Positions 24,635 through 35,256 of a stretch of DNA of 64,000 nucleotides are shown piece after piece. The DNA lies in assembly GCA_001661515.1 (NCBI GenBank), contig LUVW01000041.1, positions 41,276 through 105,275 on the forward strand. The letters are read 5' to 3'. The stretch is from Capniomyces stellatus (taxonomy: Eukaryota > Kickxellomycota > Harpellomycetes > Harpellales > Legeriomycetaceae). The notes under the pieces are model-generated. The model searched no databases, was not told where the DNA came from, and worked only from the letters and a program-made list of their open reading frames with translations. Each line of letters opens with the position of its first letter. Positions within the stretch are counted from its first letter, which is position 1. Made by a program: the position numbers and the translations under genes.

Positions 24635-27334
24635 ATGGAGACAGTAGTAGACACACCATCATCACATACCGGGCTGTTAGATGCCAAGGCACAAATTGAC
24701 GATTTGGCATTGAACCTAGTCAATGAGTCGCTCAATACAAAATTGAATGAAAAGGGGTCAGAAACAAGCTCGCTGAACGGAACAGTTCCAAACTCATTTT
24801 CAGAAAGTAGCTGCAGCCTAAAGCTTAACGGTATCAGCAGTGAAGATCAAGAAAGATTGCAGTTATTTTTTGGCGCCAGTAGCCAAACAGACTCAGTATC
24901 AGATGTTGGTGAGGTGACAGTCAATGCTGGAAACAGCGCGGTTGTATCTCATATATCGCAAGCGTTGTCAGAGATAGTTCTGGTTTATGGCTCAGAGAAG
25001 CTATACTCTGAGTCTTCCTTGTTCCAGCCATTGGTTAAGGGTTTGAAAAATGTTAGAAACCAGTACACCGTTCCAATAAAGATGGAAACTAGAGGGAATG
25101 CAGGTGTTGCAGGTCTGGGAGCCAAGGATGAGAACACAAGAGTTTCAGTCATCACCAGAATCGAGTCAATTGACTATTTTAAGGAGTCATTGTCAAGGTA
25201 CATCAGCCAGTTCAAGGGGGTTGTATTCCATATCAGCCCTAGTACAATTAAGCTAATAAAGTCAAGCAATTCAGGAATTGAAGAGGTGCTGAAGTTTGGG
25301 GAGTTGGAAAGCATCATTATCACATCAAACACACCGCAGGAGGCACACGATATTGCTATTATCTCACATGCACTATCAGGAGTTGTTGATGCACCAGTAT
25401 TCCATATTTATCAGAATGAGCCAGAGTCAGAGTCAGAGTTCAGCAGCAGTGTATTACTGAGTTCGTATAAGCTTATCGAGGCATTCAACAGCGAGTTCAG
25501 TGCGGCCGCTGAGAAAAAAAGCCTGGATAACACACAGCTCCTAAACCTGGCCTTTGCACAGTTTGAGAAGGCATACGGTCGTTTGTACCGCAACGTTGAC
25601 AGCTTTGGGAGCGCAAACCCACGCGTTTCGGTGTTGTCGTTGGGACAGATCCCATCAAAGGATGAGCATGGAAACTTTGTGGCTTTTGACAGCGATATTC
25701 AAAACATTAGCGGTCTTTCCTTAATCAACGTTCGCACATTTAGACCATGGCCAATAAACGAAATTTTGGCAGCAATCCCCACAAGCGTAATCAAACTGCT
25801 TATTTTTGGGCACTCTTCCAACTCTGATTTGGGGATAAGCAGCAAGTTGTACATGGAGGTACTGGCTTCGTTCTACCTAAACAGCAGTTCGCATTTGGTA
25901 GACATCCAGTACAAAAACGTCAACGGGCTCGATTTTGAGCAAGTGAAGGATGCTCTTTTTGAGTTTTCAACCGGCAAAGAGTTTGTTCCAATCGACGAAA
26001 CTGGAAGTGAATCTGGCGACAGTTCAGCTACTGGTCTGGAGATTGAAAACATAGTCTCAACACCAGTTCAAGTAGTTGAAACACCAAACCTCAAGCCCAG
26101 GTTCAACTTGGCAGACGAACTCGAGATTAAAAAGTCAATTGTGTTTAAGGAGAGCTACCTTACAGAAAGCGCGCCTTACTCACACGAGCAGTCGTACTTT
26201 GTCAAGGTCAAGAAGTTTGTAAGGCTGACACCAGAGGCATATGATCGTAACGTATTCCACATTGAGTTTGATACTTTGGCAAGCGGGCTTGAGTACGGCA
26301 TTGGTGATGCTTTGGGTGTGTTTGGACAGAACGACGTTGAAGATGTCAACGAGTTTTTAAGCTGGTACGGAGTTGAGGACACTGATAGAATTGTATCAGA
26401 GACGACAGATGGCAACATGGTCTACAGAACTATTTTCCAATGGTTCCAGCAAACTGTCGACATATTTGGAAGACCTGGCAAGAAGTTCTACAACTTTTTG
26501 GCCGACAGTGCCACTGACTCCGTCGAGGCCGATAAGTTGAACTGGCTGACTACCAGCGAGGGAAGTGCCGAGTTTAAAAAGAGAACCGACAACACAACAA
26601 CTTACGTCGACCTGCTTAAGGAGTTTACCTCATCGCGTCCAACTGTTGCACAGCTGATTGAAGCTATTCCAGCAATAAAGCAGCGCCACTACTCTATTTC
26701 CTCATCCTCGAAAATGCACCCAGGCTCAGTCCATCTGCTTGTTGTTACCGTCGAGTGGGATTATGAAAACAAAAAGAGATACGGTCTTTGCACCAGGTAT
26801 CTTAACCAACTCAAGGTTGGTGACGATGTAATGGTAAGCGTCAAGTCGTCAGCAATGAAGCTGCCAGAAAATGACGCTGATCCAGTCATCATGGCTGGAT
26901 TGGGAACCGGTATGGCGCCGTTTAAGGCATTTGTGGAGGAGAGAGCATTTAGAAAGAGCCAAGGGGTTGAGGTTGGACCAATGGCACTTTACTTTGGTTC
27001 AAGGTACCGTGGGATGGAGTATCTGTACGGCGAAGAGCTAGAGGCCTATCACACCGATGGACTTCTCACCAAGTTGCGCCTGGCATTTTCTCGTGACCAA
27101 AAGGAAAAGATTTACATCCAGCACAAGCTGCAAAACGACTCTAAAATCCTCCAAGACTGGCTTGTTAACAAGAATGGATCGTTCTATCTATGCGGACCTA
27201 CATGGCCTGCTGGAGATGTCAAGGATGCAATAGTAAACGCATTCTGCACAGAAGGTGGAATGAGCGAGAAGATAGCAAACAGAACAATAGAGGAGATGAA
27301 GGGTAGCGAACGATATGTCCTGGAAGTTTACTGA
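24635..27334 (+). CDS. MET10: Sulfite reductase (NADPH) flavoprotein alpha subunit
   Basis: Passes electrons from NADPH via FAD to the hemoprotein subunit that reduces sulfite to sulfide in sulfate assimilation. A single exon of 899 residues (yeast Met10 is about 1035). The N-terminal half resembles the pyruvate-ferredoxin oxidoreductase-like region of Met10 (INVRTFRPWP near 365-375; IFGHSS), not a flavodoxin domain. The C-terminal half is a cytochrome P450 reductase-type FAD/NADPH module: YGIGDALGVF, FAD motif RHYSISSSS near 683, GLCTRYL, NADPH motif GLGTGMAPFKAF near 755-770, YFGSRYRG, and YLCGPTWPAGDV near the end. The C-terminal residue is Tyr, fitting the aromatic that stacks on flavin. 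The first about 95 residues are Ser-rich and poorly conserved. Confidence 0.94.
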   Translation: METVVDTPSSHTGLLDAKAQIDDLALNLVNESLNTKLNEKGSETSSLNGTVPNSFSESSCSLKLNGISSEDQERLQLFFGASSQTDSVSDVGEVTVNAGNSAVVSHISQALSEIVLVYGSEKLYSESSLFQPLVKGLKNVRNQYTVPIKMETRGNAGVAGLGAKDENTRVSVITRIESIDYFKESLSRYISQFKGVVFHISPSTIKLIKSSNSGIEEVLKFGELESIIITSNTPQEAHDIAIISHALSGVVDAPVFHIYQNEPESESEFSSSVLLSSYKLIEAFNSEFSAAAEKKSLDNTQLLNLAFAQFEKAYGRLYRNVDSFGSANPRVSVLSLGQIPSKDEHGNFVAFDSDIQNISGLSLINVRTFRPWPINEILAAIPTSVIKLLIFGHSSNSDLGISSKLYMEVLASFYLNSSSHLVDIQYKNVNGLDFEQVKDALFEFSTGKEFVPIDETGSESGDSSATGLEIENIVSTPVQVVETPNLKPRFNLADELEIKKSIVFKESYLTESAPYSHEQSYFVKVKKFVRLTPEAYDRNVFHIEFDTLASGLEYGIGDALGVFGQNDVEDVNEFLSWYGVEDTDRIVSETTDGNMVYRTIFQWFQQTVDIFGRPGKKFYNFLADSATDSVEADKLNWLTTSEGSAEFKKRTDNTTTYVDLLKEFTSSRPTVAQLIEAIPAIKQRHYSISSSSKMHPGSVHLLVVTVEWDYENKKRYGLCTRYLNQLKVGDDVMVSVKSSAMKLPENDADPVIMAGLGTGMAPFKAFVEERAFRKSQGVEVGPMALYFGSRYRGMEYLYGEELEAYHTDGLLTKLRLAFSRDQKEKIYIQHKLQNDSKILQDWLVNKNGSFYLCGPTWPAGDVKDAIVNAFCTEGGMSEKIANRTIEEMKGSERYVLEVY

Positions 27335-27713
27335 GCGGTGCGCTTTTTTTCCGATTTTATTTACATACCCATTCCGAGTGGCTTTGGATTTCCATGCAAT
27401 TGCGGTGGGATAGGAGAGGAGGAAATGTCCAAGAGTTTATAAAATTTTCCTTCTTTATTGGAGTTTACTATTAATAAATATTTAACAAAATATCAAGTTT
27501 TAACAAAATACCAAGATTTAACTGAATAAAGTATTATTCACACATTTTGCACTGTTTGTAAAAAGTTATTTATTCCCTTTTTAATACCAATGGAGAATAA
27601 AAATTTATCGAGATACTGTTAAACAGGCAATTTAAGCTTGGTTAGATGAGCAATTACATGATACACATCTTGAATTCAGTAGTAACACATGTAAATGGGA
27701 TAAATTAAGTTTA
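27335..27713. other. Convergent intergenic spacer
   Basis: 3' flanks of MET10 (+) and the cystinosin gene (-), AT-rich. It includes a near-duplicated 'caagt/atttaac' stretch around 27480-27530. No gene is seen. Confidence 0.5.
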
Positions 27714-29418
27714 TTATTTGGAAGTTTGTTTAGGCAGGTTGTTTGGATTGTTGGATTGCGATTCAGTCGAGTCTCTGAACTGGAATTCATCGTCGGTAAT
27801 GTCGAGAGAATTAGCCGAGTCAAAGGAGTCCACATTCCTATATTCTTGGGAGCCGTACCTGTTGCCTTCCGCTTCAAGTCTAGCAGGAGCCACATTGGAG
27901 TCGCTTTCTTTGTAGAGAATGTAGTGTTGGATCATAAAAATGACGTCAAAAAGAATAGACATCAAGCCCAGAATCAGCTTGACCAGATTGTTGTAGATGT
28001 AGGATATGCTTCCTGCATTGATTGCATCCAGAAACAGCTGGGAAGAGGACAAAACACCACCACTAAAATCAAACAGAATGTTGTAAATCGACCACCCTAC
28101 TGTTGATTTTCTCTGGTAGTTCAGGTATACCTGTGGAATATACTTTGACATTGTGCAAAACAGTTTGGTGTAAGATGTAATGTAAAGCGTGACTATTAAT
28201 GGCAGGCTTATAAGCGAGCAAGCCAAAATCAACAGTATAGAAAACAGCAAATACAGCCCAGTTCTTGATAATCTCTGGTATCTATCCCTCTATTTGTTAA
28301 AACGCAAAACATCACATCTTATTAGTTATCGACATTCCTTAAATACGAGAAAGCATATATTCGTGTTTCTCAGAACATCATATTTTCCGTTTTGCTGCTT
28401 TATCACATTTTTTGTTTTAATTGGTTATGCAAAAATAGAGCTGCCTTAAACAGCCAACTCAAACATTTAAACTGTCTTTCAACAAAGCATAAACACAAGG
28501 TAAGACCAAAAAAACAAAATATAATAGAAATAGTACCCTATATATGAATGACTGAAGCAATGTGACCGAGCTCATAATAAGTGCATGCACAGCGAACACC
28601 ACGTCATTTATCATAACAAGGTTATCTTGGCCGCCGTGCGTTTTTCTATACAAGACTTTAATGTTTTCGCTGTAATAAAACGCCAAGTTGTAAATCTATA
28701 ATAGTAGAATAAACACTTTAGAAAAGCCACGTACCAAGCATTTACTACCAGCTCGGACGTCTCGGCCTAAAGCGTCTTGGTTGTTACGATCGGTGTTTAA
28801 TCTATTATATTTTTGCCATTTTGCCACTTTGCCACTTTGCCATTCTGCCTACTTGGCTTGATATTTTTTGTGTATTTAAATGGCTAGTAAAATATATGTG
28901 ATCAAAGTGTTTCTCACCGCATAGCATCCAAATCCAAGGACATTCAAGTACAGAAAGTCTATCGATAGCCCTTGCACACTATACCAGTGACAGTTATTCA
29001 AAAATGTTTCATTATATTATAGCACAATAACGTATCGAAAATGTCAATTTAAAGGAGTACCTCTGTATGGGAAAATTAGTGATAATTACCTTTTGCGTCT
29101 ATAGTTTAATATCACTTGTGGGTAAAAGCTGAAGGACCATGATGCAAAATAAAGCTATTTTGCGAAATGTTTGTAAATTATATGTTTGATGTTAGCTGTG
29201 ATTTTGTGTTGGTCAGCGCGTATCAGCTGCAATTTAGTACTCTAATTTTTTTAGTTACGACATTGGTACCATACTTTATACCAACAAAGTATCTGTGTTA
29301 GGTTTCAATAGAACAAATATATTGATTTATATGCAGAAAACGCAATTACCCATCCAATGAGCGAGGAAATCGCTGTCAACGTTTCATTGGATATATTTAG
29401 TATCGATTCGAGACTCAT
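27714..29418 (-). CDS. ERS1: Cystinosin/Ers1 lysosomal-vacuolar cystine transporter
   Basis: PQ-loop family protein that exports cystine from the vacuole/lysosome with protons. Five minus-strand exons: 29418-29350, 29154-29090, 28978-28918, 28695-28537, 28289-27714; phases agree and give 309 residues. Both PQ motifs are clear: SFYPQVILNYRRKS (split across exons 2 and 3) and KYIPQVYLNYQRKSTVGWS in exon 5. Other cystinosin blocks are GLSIDFLYLNVLGF, INDVVFAVHALIMSSVTLLQ and FDFSGGVLSSSQLFLDA. I chose the Met at 29418 because fungal relatives begin shortly before the first helix; an in-frame ATG at 29505 would add 29 residues. The C-terminal about 65 residues are a polar Ser/Asn-rich tail. Confidence 0.9.
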
Positions 29419-30527
29419 TTTGGCTTTCTGCTTGTACTGCTTATCTATTTCATAGTAAGCACAATATTCAAATCGTTTTCTGTCGAAATTCTCCATTAAC
29501 CCCAAATAGTTTATTTAAGCCTCATGCGGTTTTATGAACAAAAAAGTCTCACTTTTGTTCCGGGTCCAACATTTACCTTATATCGGGTATGCGTGTGTTT
29601 ATCTTTATTTTTTAAAAAAAACCTAAATGGTCGTTGTTGTAGACATTTGCTTTGTTTGCAGAGTAAATAGGCAAGTATTGATATTGAGTTGGGATCCAAA
29701 CTTTGAATCGAGCGTCAGTGTTGATGTAGGCGGCTTGTTTGTATTGAATTGGCAACCTTTTCTTTGTTATTTCAATACAGCAAATTTATAAAGGTATGCT
29801 TATTAACAAATAGTAGGGCAAAAACAGAAGGGTCCTGATTTATTATAAAATAAGAACACGGTCGTTTTAAAAGTCTTTACTTTATAATAGTCAAATCTAA
29901 AGTAAAGTCGGTAAATAAAAAACAATGCAAAATGGCAGATTAAAACTTTAATTTGTATTTCTGTTTTTAAAAACCGAAAAAAAAGTAAATAAATTTCAAT
30001 AAAAAAATAGAAAAAAGCAAAGTTGGAAACCATAATTTTGTTCAGATTGATAGTTCTGGATATCAATAGATTCCCATTACTAAAAACGAGAGATAAAAGC
30101 ATGATTTGAAAAGATTCACCCGGGAATTTCACACCAGCAAAGCTACAATTGAAATTTTAACAGAATTTGATTTGCTGGCCACGCTTTATTCTAGTCTATT
30201 GTACATTAACACAACTACATATTTTTATGGGTGCGCACATGTCCAGTAACCCCGGCCCTAATATTTGGCTATGGAGATCTGGGTCATACAAATTGAAGAG
30301 ATAGGTCAATAATACACACAGAAAAGAGTAAAATTTGCATATTTGAAGTTCATCAAAGCGAATGATCAGATACTAAATACTATATTGGTGTTGTTGGCAT
30401 GGTTGTACTTGTGACCTCGAGATATTCATTTTATTGTTTCCTCTAAATAGAGCTTTGAGCTCAATGAAAAAAAAACTATATATGGAAATTTGAAAACTGG
30501 AGGGGGGAAGGGGAGACCTTTGAGTTT
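29419..30527. other. Intergenic region between cystinosin and Rec114-like genes
   Basis: About 1.1 kb upstream of cystinosin and downstream of the Rec114-like gene. Strongly AT-rich; hydrophobic short frames near 29800-30130 lack an ATG and look like compositional artefacts. Confidence 0.5.
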
Positions 30528-32071
30528 TTACTTTTCTATTATTTGCTCGACTTTTGTCATCTACACGCCATTAAACCAGAACTAATTGAAATACAGATGA
30601 CCAAACACAAGTGAAGAAATATCGGTACAAGGATTTACGCGTTCTTTTGTTTCGACTACTTACCAACTCAACAAAACAGTCGTTTCCCAGCAACTCCAAT
30701 ATTTTGATTTTAAGCTCAGCATCAATATCCTGAGGCATGTTTTGTTCGTCTCCCGGAATATCTGGATTTATAGTGCTGCCAGAACCGCCTATTGTTTGAA
30801 TAACACACAGGTGGATTTGCCATCAATAATGCCATAGGAAACCAAGACACGACCTTATTTTCATACAATTACAGCTAATATACAAATGGGTTCTTACACA
30901 TTTCGATGCTGTTGGTTATCTGAGACCCAAAAAAGTATTCATTTTCGTAGTCCATTTTATTGAAGCTTCTTTTAATCCCACAGATCAGACTATTTTTGCT
31001 TGAGTCTGTGTTACTTGGATTGTTTCTTGGTCCACCATGGTTGTGTTTTTCATCAATAGTGTCAAGTGACTTTGCATTTATTTTTTGGCTCAGAATTTTC
31101 CCGGTGTTTCTTCCTTTTAAACCCTCCCGACTGCTCCGGACACTCTCCAGTCTTTTGAGACCGTTTAAATGTACTTGCGAATTTGTTATCTGTGACTGTG
31201 ATTGTAATTGTGATTGTGACTGTGAGTGGGATCGTGATTGCAGCATGTCATTTGCCATACTTTGGCTATGTAAAAAGCCCGAGTTTCCATACCTTATGTT
31301 TCCTGGAACGGTGGTATACTCGTTCAGTCTGTCAGGAATATTTCCTTGGCTTTGTTGTCTTGAAAAATCACCCCTGCCAACACTACTTTTATTTCTTATT
31401 TTCTGCTCACAACTAGCCCCCAAAGCAGACAAATCATCTATAAAGCTGTTGATTTCAGTCGGATTCTCAAATACAAAATTCAAAACTACTGTCACTTCCC
31501 CAAACCCTGAATCTTCAATCAGCACAGGTATTCCTGAACCACTGCCAAAGTTGCTGATCGACAGCCCGTATTTCAACTTTGAATCCCCGCTTAGTTGAAC
31601 TCTTGGAACCCTTAAACCAACAACTTTTTCGCTAAACACTATTTTTGCGTTCTGACCAACCGTCTTCCCCCCATATCCGTACTTTTCCACCCAAATAGGA
31701 ATCACCGCCTAGATCAAATAACCAAATAACCAAATCTTATATTTACACACGTCTTTTACTTTTGCAATTCATACCAATGCATTTAGCCGTCTTGATTGTT
31801 TTGATTGCATCCACAATTAGCTTACTATATTTCTGGAACTTGACGAGCCCAACAATCTAGCTCGAGACAAGTACTCGTGGCTACCAAGTCCTCTTGAATT
31901 TACTCTTGCCGGCTCATTCTTTGGACACACGCATATACTTCTCGACCCTTGATCTATATACATCATTACGTTGTTGTAGACATTCTGAGGCGAACTCTCT
32001 TTATTCAAGTCGCCCAGATAATCGTTATTCCCTGATACACTCTGCCTGACAAATCTTTTGATAGTATACAT
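30528..32071 (-). CDS. REC114: Probable Rec114/Rec7-like meiotic recombination protein
   Basis: Four minus-strand exons by phase: 32071-31826, 31708-30898, 30788-30664, 30560-30528, giving 404 residues (yeast Rec114 is 428). What is seen: an N-terminal YTIKRFVRQ; a beta-strand plus helix (EVTVVLNFVFENPTEIN then FIDDLSALGASC) that looks like the last strand and helix of a PH-like domain; a long Ser/Gln/Asn-rich middle; and a C-terminal amphipathic helix (KILELLGNDCFVEL joined to MTKVEQIIEK). Rec114/REC114/PHS1 proteins share exactly this order: an N-terminal PH-like domain, a disordered middle, and a short C-terminal helix of F..FV..VE type. They promote Spo11 double-strand breaks with Mei4 and Mer2. 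Sequence match is weak, so the name is inference. The start is uncertain: sequence upstream of the Met at 32071 stays open for 17 codons without an ATG. Confidence 0.5.
31195..31245 (-). repeat. Ser-Gln dipeptide-coding repeat
   Basis: Degenerate hexamer repeat (GTGATTGTGACTGT type on the + strand) encoding Ser-Gln pairs in the disordered middle of the Rec114-like protein. SQ clusters are potential ATM/ATR kinase targets, as known for yeast Rec114. Confidence 0.7.
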
Positions 32072-33800
32072 TTCAAGAAAATATTCCTTCGTTACTCTAA
32101 ACTGTGGTTTTGCGGAGTACACTCACTATATACCGACATTGGATGGCTTCTGGTTTTTATTTTTACCATGGCAGCTGATTTCTGGTTCAGCGCTTTTTTG
32201 TTTTGGTCATTTAGCTCTTGGTTACGAATTAAAAGGGTTTGTATTGTAAGCCAAATATCAACTAAAACATACTCATTTTCAGAATGACATGTTTTTATTA
32301 CCGAGGTTTTATTGCCAAGGTTTTATTATCAAAGCCTATATGCATCTGTCTAGCATAAACATATTGTTATATTGACACCTTTATGGTGCACCAAATTCCG
32401 TAGGTTTGTCCAACTGTGACATTTTATTAGACGTTACATGGCTTCCCATTAATTTCGCTTAAAGAAAATTTTTGTCAAAAAATCTAATCGGGATTAGCCC
32501 TTAGCTGGATACTCTTCAATTTCAACGCAATTAGGATATATCAATGTATTTCTTGGGCAGTTGACATTTAGCTAGTGTAAACGATGTATTTCAAGTTTAA
32601 AGGCCAGCTTGACGGTTTAAGTGTACATTTCAGTCTAGATCAGCGACCGGTGCTTGTTGAAAGTTGGTGGAACCTCACATTTTGCTAAAAATATAATACG
32701 GCCACTCCCACTAATCATAGTGCTATTTTAAGTAAATATGGCCTTACTAGTTGGCTGTACCTGGTTGTTAAGTGTAGCTTTTGATTAAATTATTTAAACA
32801 ACTTCATATGTTAAATCGCTGCTACTTGGGATGTAAGACAACTAACGTTTACGCAGTCAATAAACCACATAAAATACAAAATAAAATAAACTTATCCTTT
32901 CTTAACATCAATAAAAATAAATAAGGAAACCAAGTGGGCTACCCCACATTCGCACGAATCTATATACATTTATACACGCTTGAATACTGACAATTCAGCA
33001 AATAAAGCAAACCTTTTGGTGATTGGTTACAAATGGCATTGTAGTAAAATGTAAAGCACGAGTGTATTAAACCCGTATTGGATGTTTTTCAATTGTGTAG
33101 TTAATTTTTTATATTTTTCTACACGCTAAAGACAACAGAAACAAAAAGCCAATAGATGATTTAAAGTCCCCCCCCCCCTCAGCAAGTTTCTATGTTTTTA
33201 ATAGGCGCACCAAAGAAATAAATCGAGCTCAGTCATACCTATTGGTGTTGATACTTGACGTTTATATGCTAGTAGCAAGGCCTCGACTTGGCTTTGATTC
33301 TAGATTCCAGATCAAGCAATAGCGATAAATTTATGTCAAGTGTTGATTATTCTTACCAACACCTTGCGGAACTTTTTTGTGTTTTTCATTAGTAAAAGTC
33401 TATAGTTCATGATCGAGGCATCCTCAAAGGATCAGCTCATACTTTTTAAAGATACACAGGCTACTCCGTTGAGGCCATTTGGCCAACTCAACCATGTATG
33501 TATAAATCCAACGAGTTTAAAGTGAACTTTTAGCAGCATAGAATATAGAGGAGTAAAGTCATGGCTTTGATGGTAGGTTGTTTGTATTTGACTTGTTTTT
33601 GTAGTATCACATTTCAGTATTTTTTTTCTTTTTTTTAAAAAAAACTACTTAAGTAGGGGGGGCAGGTAGCCTAATTGAGAATAGCCCATAATAGTATTTT
33701 TTTTCTTTCTTGTATTGTAAATATCCTTCGACTTTCCACCAACATTAAATATAATACTTGCGTTTGTAAGAATAGAAATATACTGCAAAACTTAAAGAAC
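32072..33800. other. Divergent intergenic region
   Basis: 1.7 kb upstream of both the Rec114-like gene (-) and the first cysteine-rich gene (+). AT-rich; a run of nine to ten C at about 33170-33178 and an A/T palindromic tract (TTTTTTAAAAAAAA) near 33632. No gene is supported. Confidence 0.5.
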
Positions 33801-34298
33801 ATGAAGTCAGTATCCTTGTTATTGTTTATTAGTCCTGTTATATCCCAGGCAGTAGGCGGTGGGGGCGGTAGTCCACTAGAATGTTTCCAAGCCACTTGTA
33901 GATCAGACTATACAAACTTAAGTTGTATATCTTCATGCTTTAAAGTACCGATCCCCAATGAAGAAATGGAGGCCCAGACAAAAAGATGTTACAAGTTATG
34001 TATAGCTGGTGTTGTCCTAGGCGGAAGCCCAGCTGAGTGTCAAACCGGGTGCATTAATGCGTTTTTCTATCCAAATGGACCAGTTGCAAACCAAAACAGT
34101 AGCTCCAACAACTCTGGAAACCCAAACCGAAACACAGAAGACTCGTCGGTCACTATTCCAAAAGTCAAACCCATTGAATCTGCAAGGACTGGCGTGAGTT
34201 CTGACGCAAACTCAATGAATAGTCTCTTCTTGAGCAGAGTAGGAATCTGCAGTGTTTATACACTATCACTGCTATCTATTTACCATAGTATATTTTAA
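33801..34298 (+). CDS. Small secreted eight-cysteine protein, GPI-type (family member 1)
   Basis: 165 residues, single exon, ATG at 33801 giving a short hydrophobic signal peptide (KSVSLLLFISPVISQ). After a Gly-rich linker the mature domain has eight cysteines spaced C-x4-C-x8-C-x3-C-x16-C-x3-C-x12-C-x3-C, then an Asn/Ser-rich stalk and a C-terminal hydrophobic tail (VYTLSLLSIYHSIF) as in GPI-anchored proteins. Two other genes in the window (34861-35256, 55760-56626) share this spacing. I know no named family with the pattern; it does not fit CFEM. It faces member 2 tail to tail. Function unknown; a surface or host/environment-interaction protein is inference. Confidence 0.8.
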   Translation: MKSVSLLLFISPVISQAVGGGGGSPLECFQATCRSDYTNLSCISSCFKVPIPNEEMEAQTKRCYKLCIAGVVLGGSPAECQTGCINAFFYPNGPVANQNSSSNNSGNPNRNTEDSSVTIPKVKPIESARTGVSSDANSMNSLFLSRVGICSVYTLSLLSIYHSIF

Positions 34299-34860
34299 TT
34301 TGGATTAGCAGTTAAACTTTTAATGGCGGCGTGTAGAATGTATAGGAACAACACTTTTTTTTTAAAAAAATAAATTAATAAGCGATACAACAAACCAAAG
34401 CACAACAAATACTGATGCATGTATGTACCAGCCCTGCTGCGCCGAGTCGATTTATCAAGCGTTTGGGGTTTTAATTAAATCTAAAAGTCTATTATATGTC
34501 TGTAGACTTATGCGGCTACGTATGTACTTGGCGTGCATGCGTTTAACTACTGTGTACTGTCTATTGCTTTAAAGTCAGCTAGCTCAAATTTCTGTTATGT
34601 CTGGACAGCCTTTGTGTTAAAATAAAAAGCATTGCATAACCAGTCAGACGTGACGGATACGAATCTCATAAGCGGTGGATACACCAAAACCAATTCCACT
34701 CCTCTTCAACTTCACAGGTATACTAGAGATGTTATATTGTAAACATTTAATTTTATTGGTACTCAAAGCTAAACTTAACTAGCTTTCAAAGCAAAAGTTT
34801 TTTAAAATTTGTAAAACAAAAAAGCTATAAACAAACTGATACAGTAACTGAACAAATAGA
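34299..34860. other. Convergent spacer between cysteine-rich genes
   Basis: 562 bp between the 3' ends of two family members. AT-rich with a TTTTTTTTTAAAAAAATAAA stretch just after member 1. No gene is seen. Confidence 0.5.
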
Positions 34861-35256
34861 TTAGAACAGTCCAAATGCTCCCATTGAGATGGCAGTGACC
34901 AATGAAGTTCCAACCAACGCGAGCTTGATGTTTTGGTCAGATAGAGCTGATTTTTGGGATCCACTACCTTGTCTGATTGATGTCATTGGTTCTTTTGCGT
35001 CAATGTTATCGGAGATGCATCCCTTTATACACTTGCCATATCCGCTAGAGCTGGAATCGTTATTCTTGACACAGTCTTCGTAACATGACCTTGCCTTGTT
35101 AAGAACTTCTTGTCCTGGAACTTGCATGTTCAAACACGAGGAAACGCAACTAAAATCTGTTGGGTTACCACCACACTTGGTAAGGAAGCATGCCTCTTGG
35201 GCCAAGTCGAAAGCCGAGACGGAGGCGACGAATACTGCGATGATTGCGAATTTCAT
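34861..35256 (-). CDS. Small secreted eight-cysteine protein, GPI-type (family member 2)
   Basis: 131 residues, single exon. The signal peptide is clear (KFAIIAVFVASVSAF). Cysteine spacing is C-x4-C-x8-C-x3-C-x16-C-x3-C-x13-C-x3-C, one residue longer than member 1 in the sixth-to-seventh gap and identical to member 3. Shared non-cysteine positions include the Leu after the fourth Cys, an Ala-Arg/Lys pair before the fifth Cys, Tyr right after it, and Gly before the eighth. A short polar stalk ends in a hydrophobic tail (LALVGTSLVTAISMGAFGLF) preceded by small residues, as for GPI attachment. Codon use looks like a well-expressed gene. Function unknown. Confidence 0.82.
   Translation of the reverse strand: MKFAIIAVFVASVSAFDLAQEACFLTKCGGNPTDFSCVSSCLNMQVPGQEVLNKARSCYEDCVKNNDSSSSGYGKCIKGCISDNIDAKEPMTSIRQGSGSQKSALSDQNIKLALVGTSLVTAISMGAFGLF

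Noticed and set aside
24635..25600. N-terminal half of MET10 considered as a flavodoxin (P450 reductase-like) domain
   Set aside because: No FMN-binding Thr/Ser-rich flavodoxin start; the region fits the ferredoxin-oxidoreductase-like part of fungal Met10.
29803..30132. Hydrophobic minus-strand frame that could be a membrane protein
   Set aside because: No ATG start and Phe/Ile/Leu/Tyr bias expected from A/T runs.
30960..31598. 212-residue plus-strand frame opposite the Rec114-like gene
   Set aside because: Contains a Cys-Asp-Cys-Asn repeat that mirrors the Ser-Gln repeat of the opposite strand; lacks structure of a real protein.
33801..35256. Cysteine-rich proteins considered as CFEM or hydrophobin members
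   Set aside because: Spacing lacks the adjacent Cys pairs of hydrophobins and the Cys-x-Cys and Asp of CFEM.
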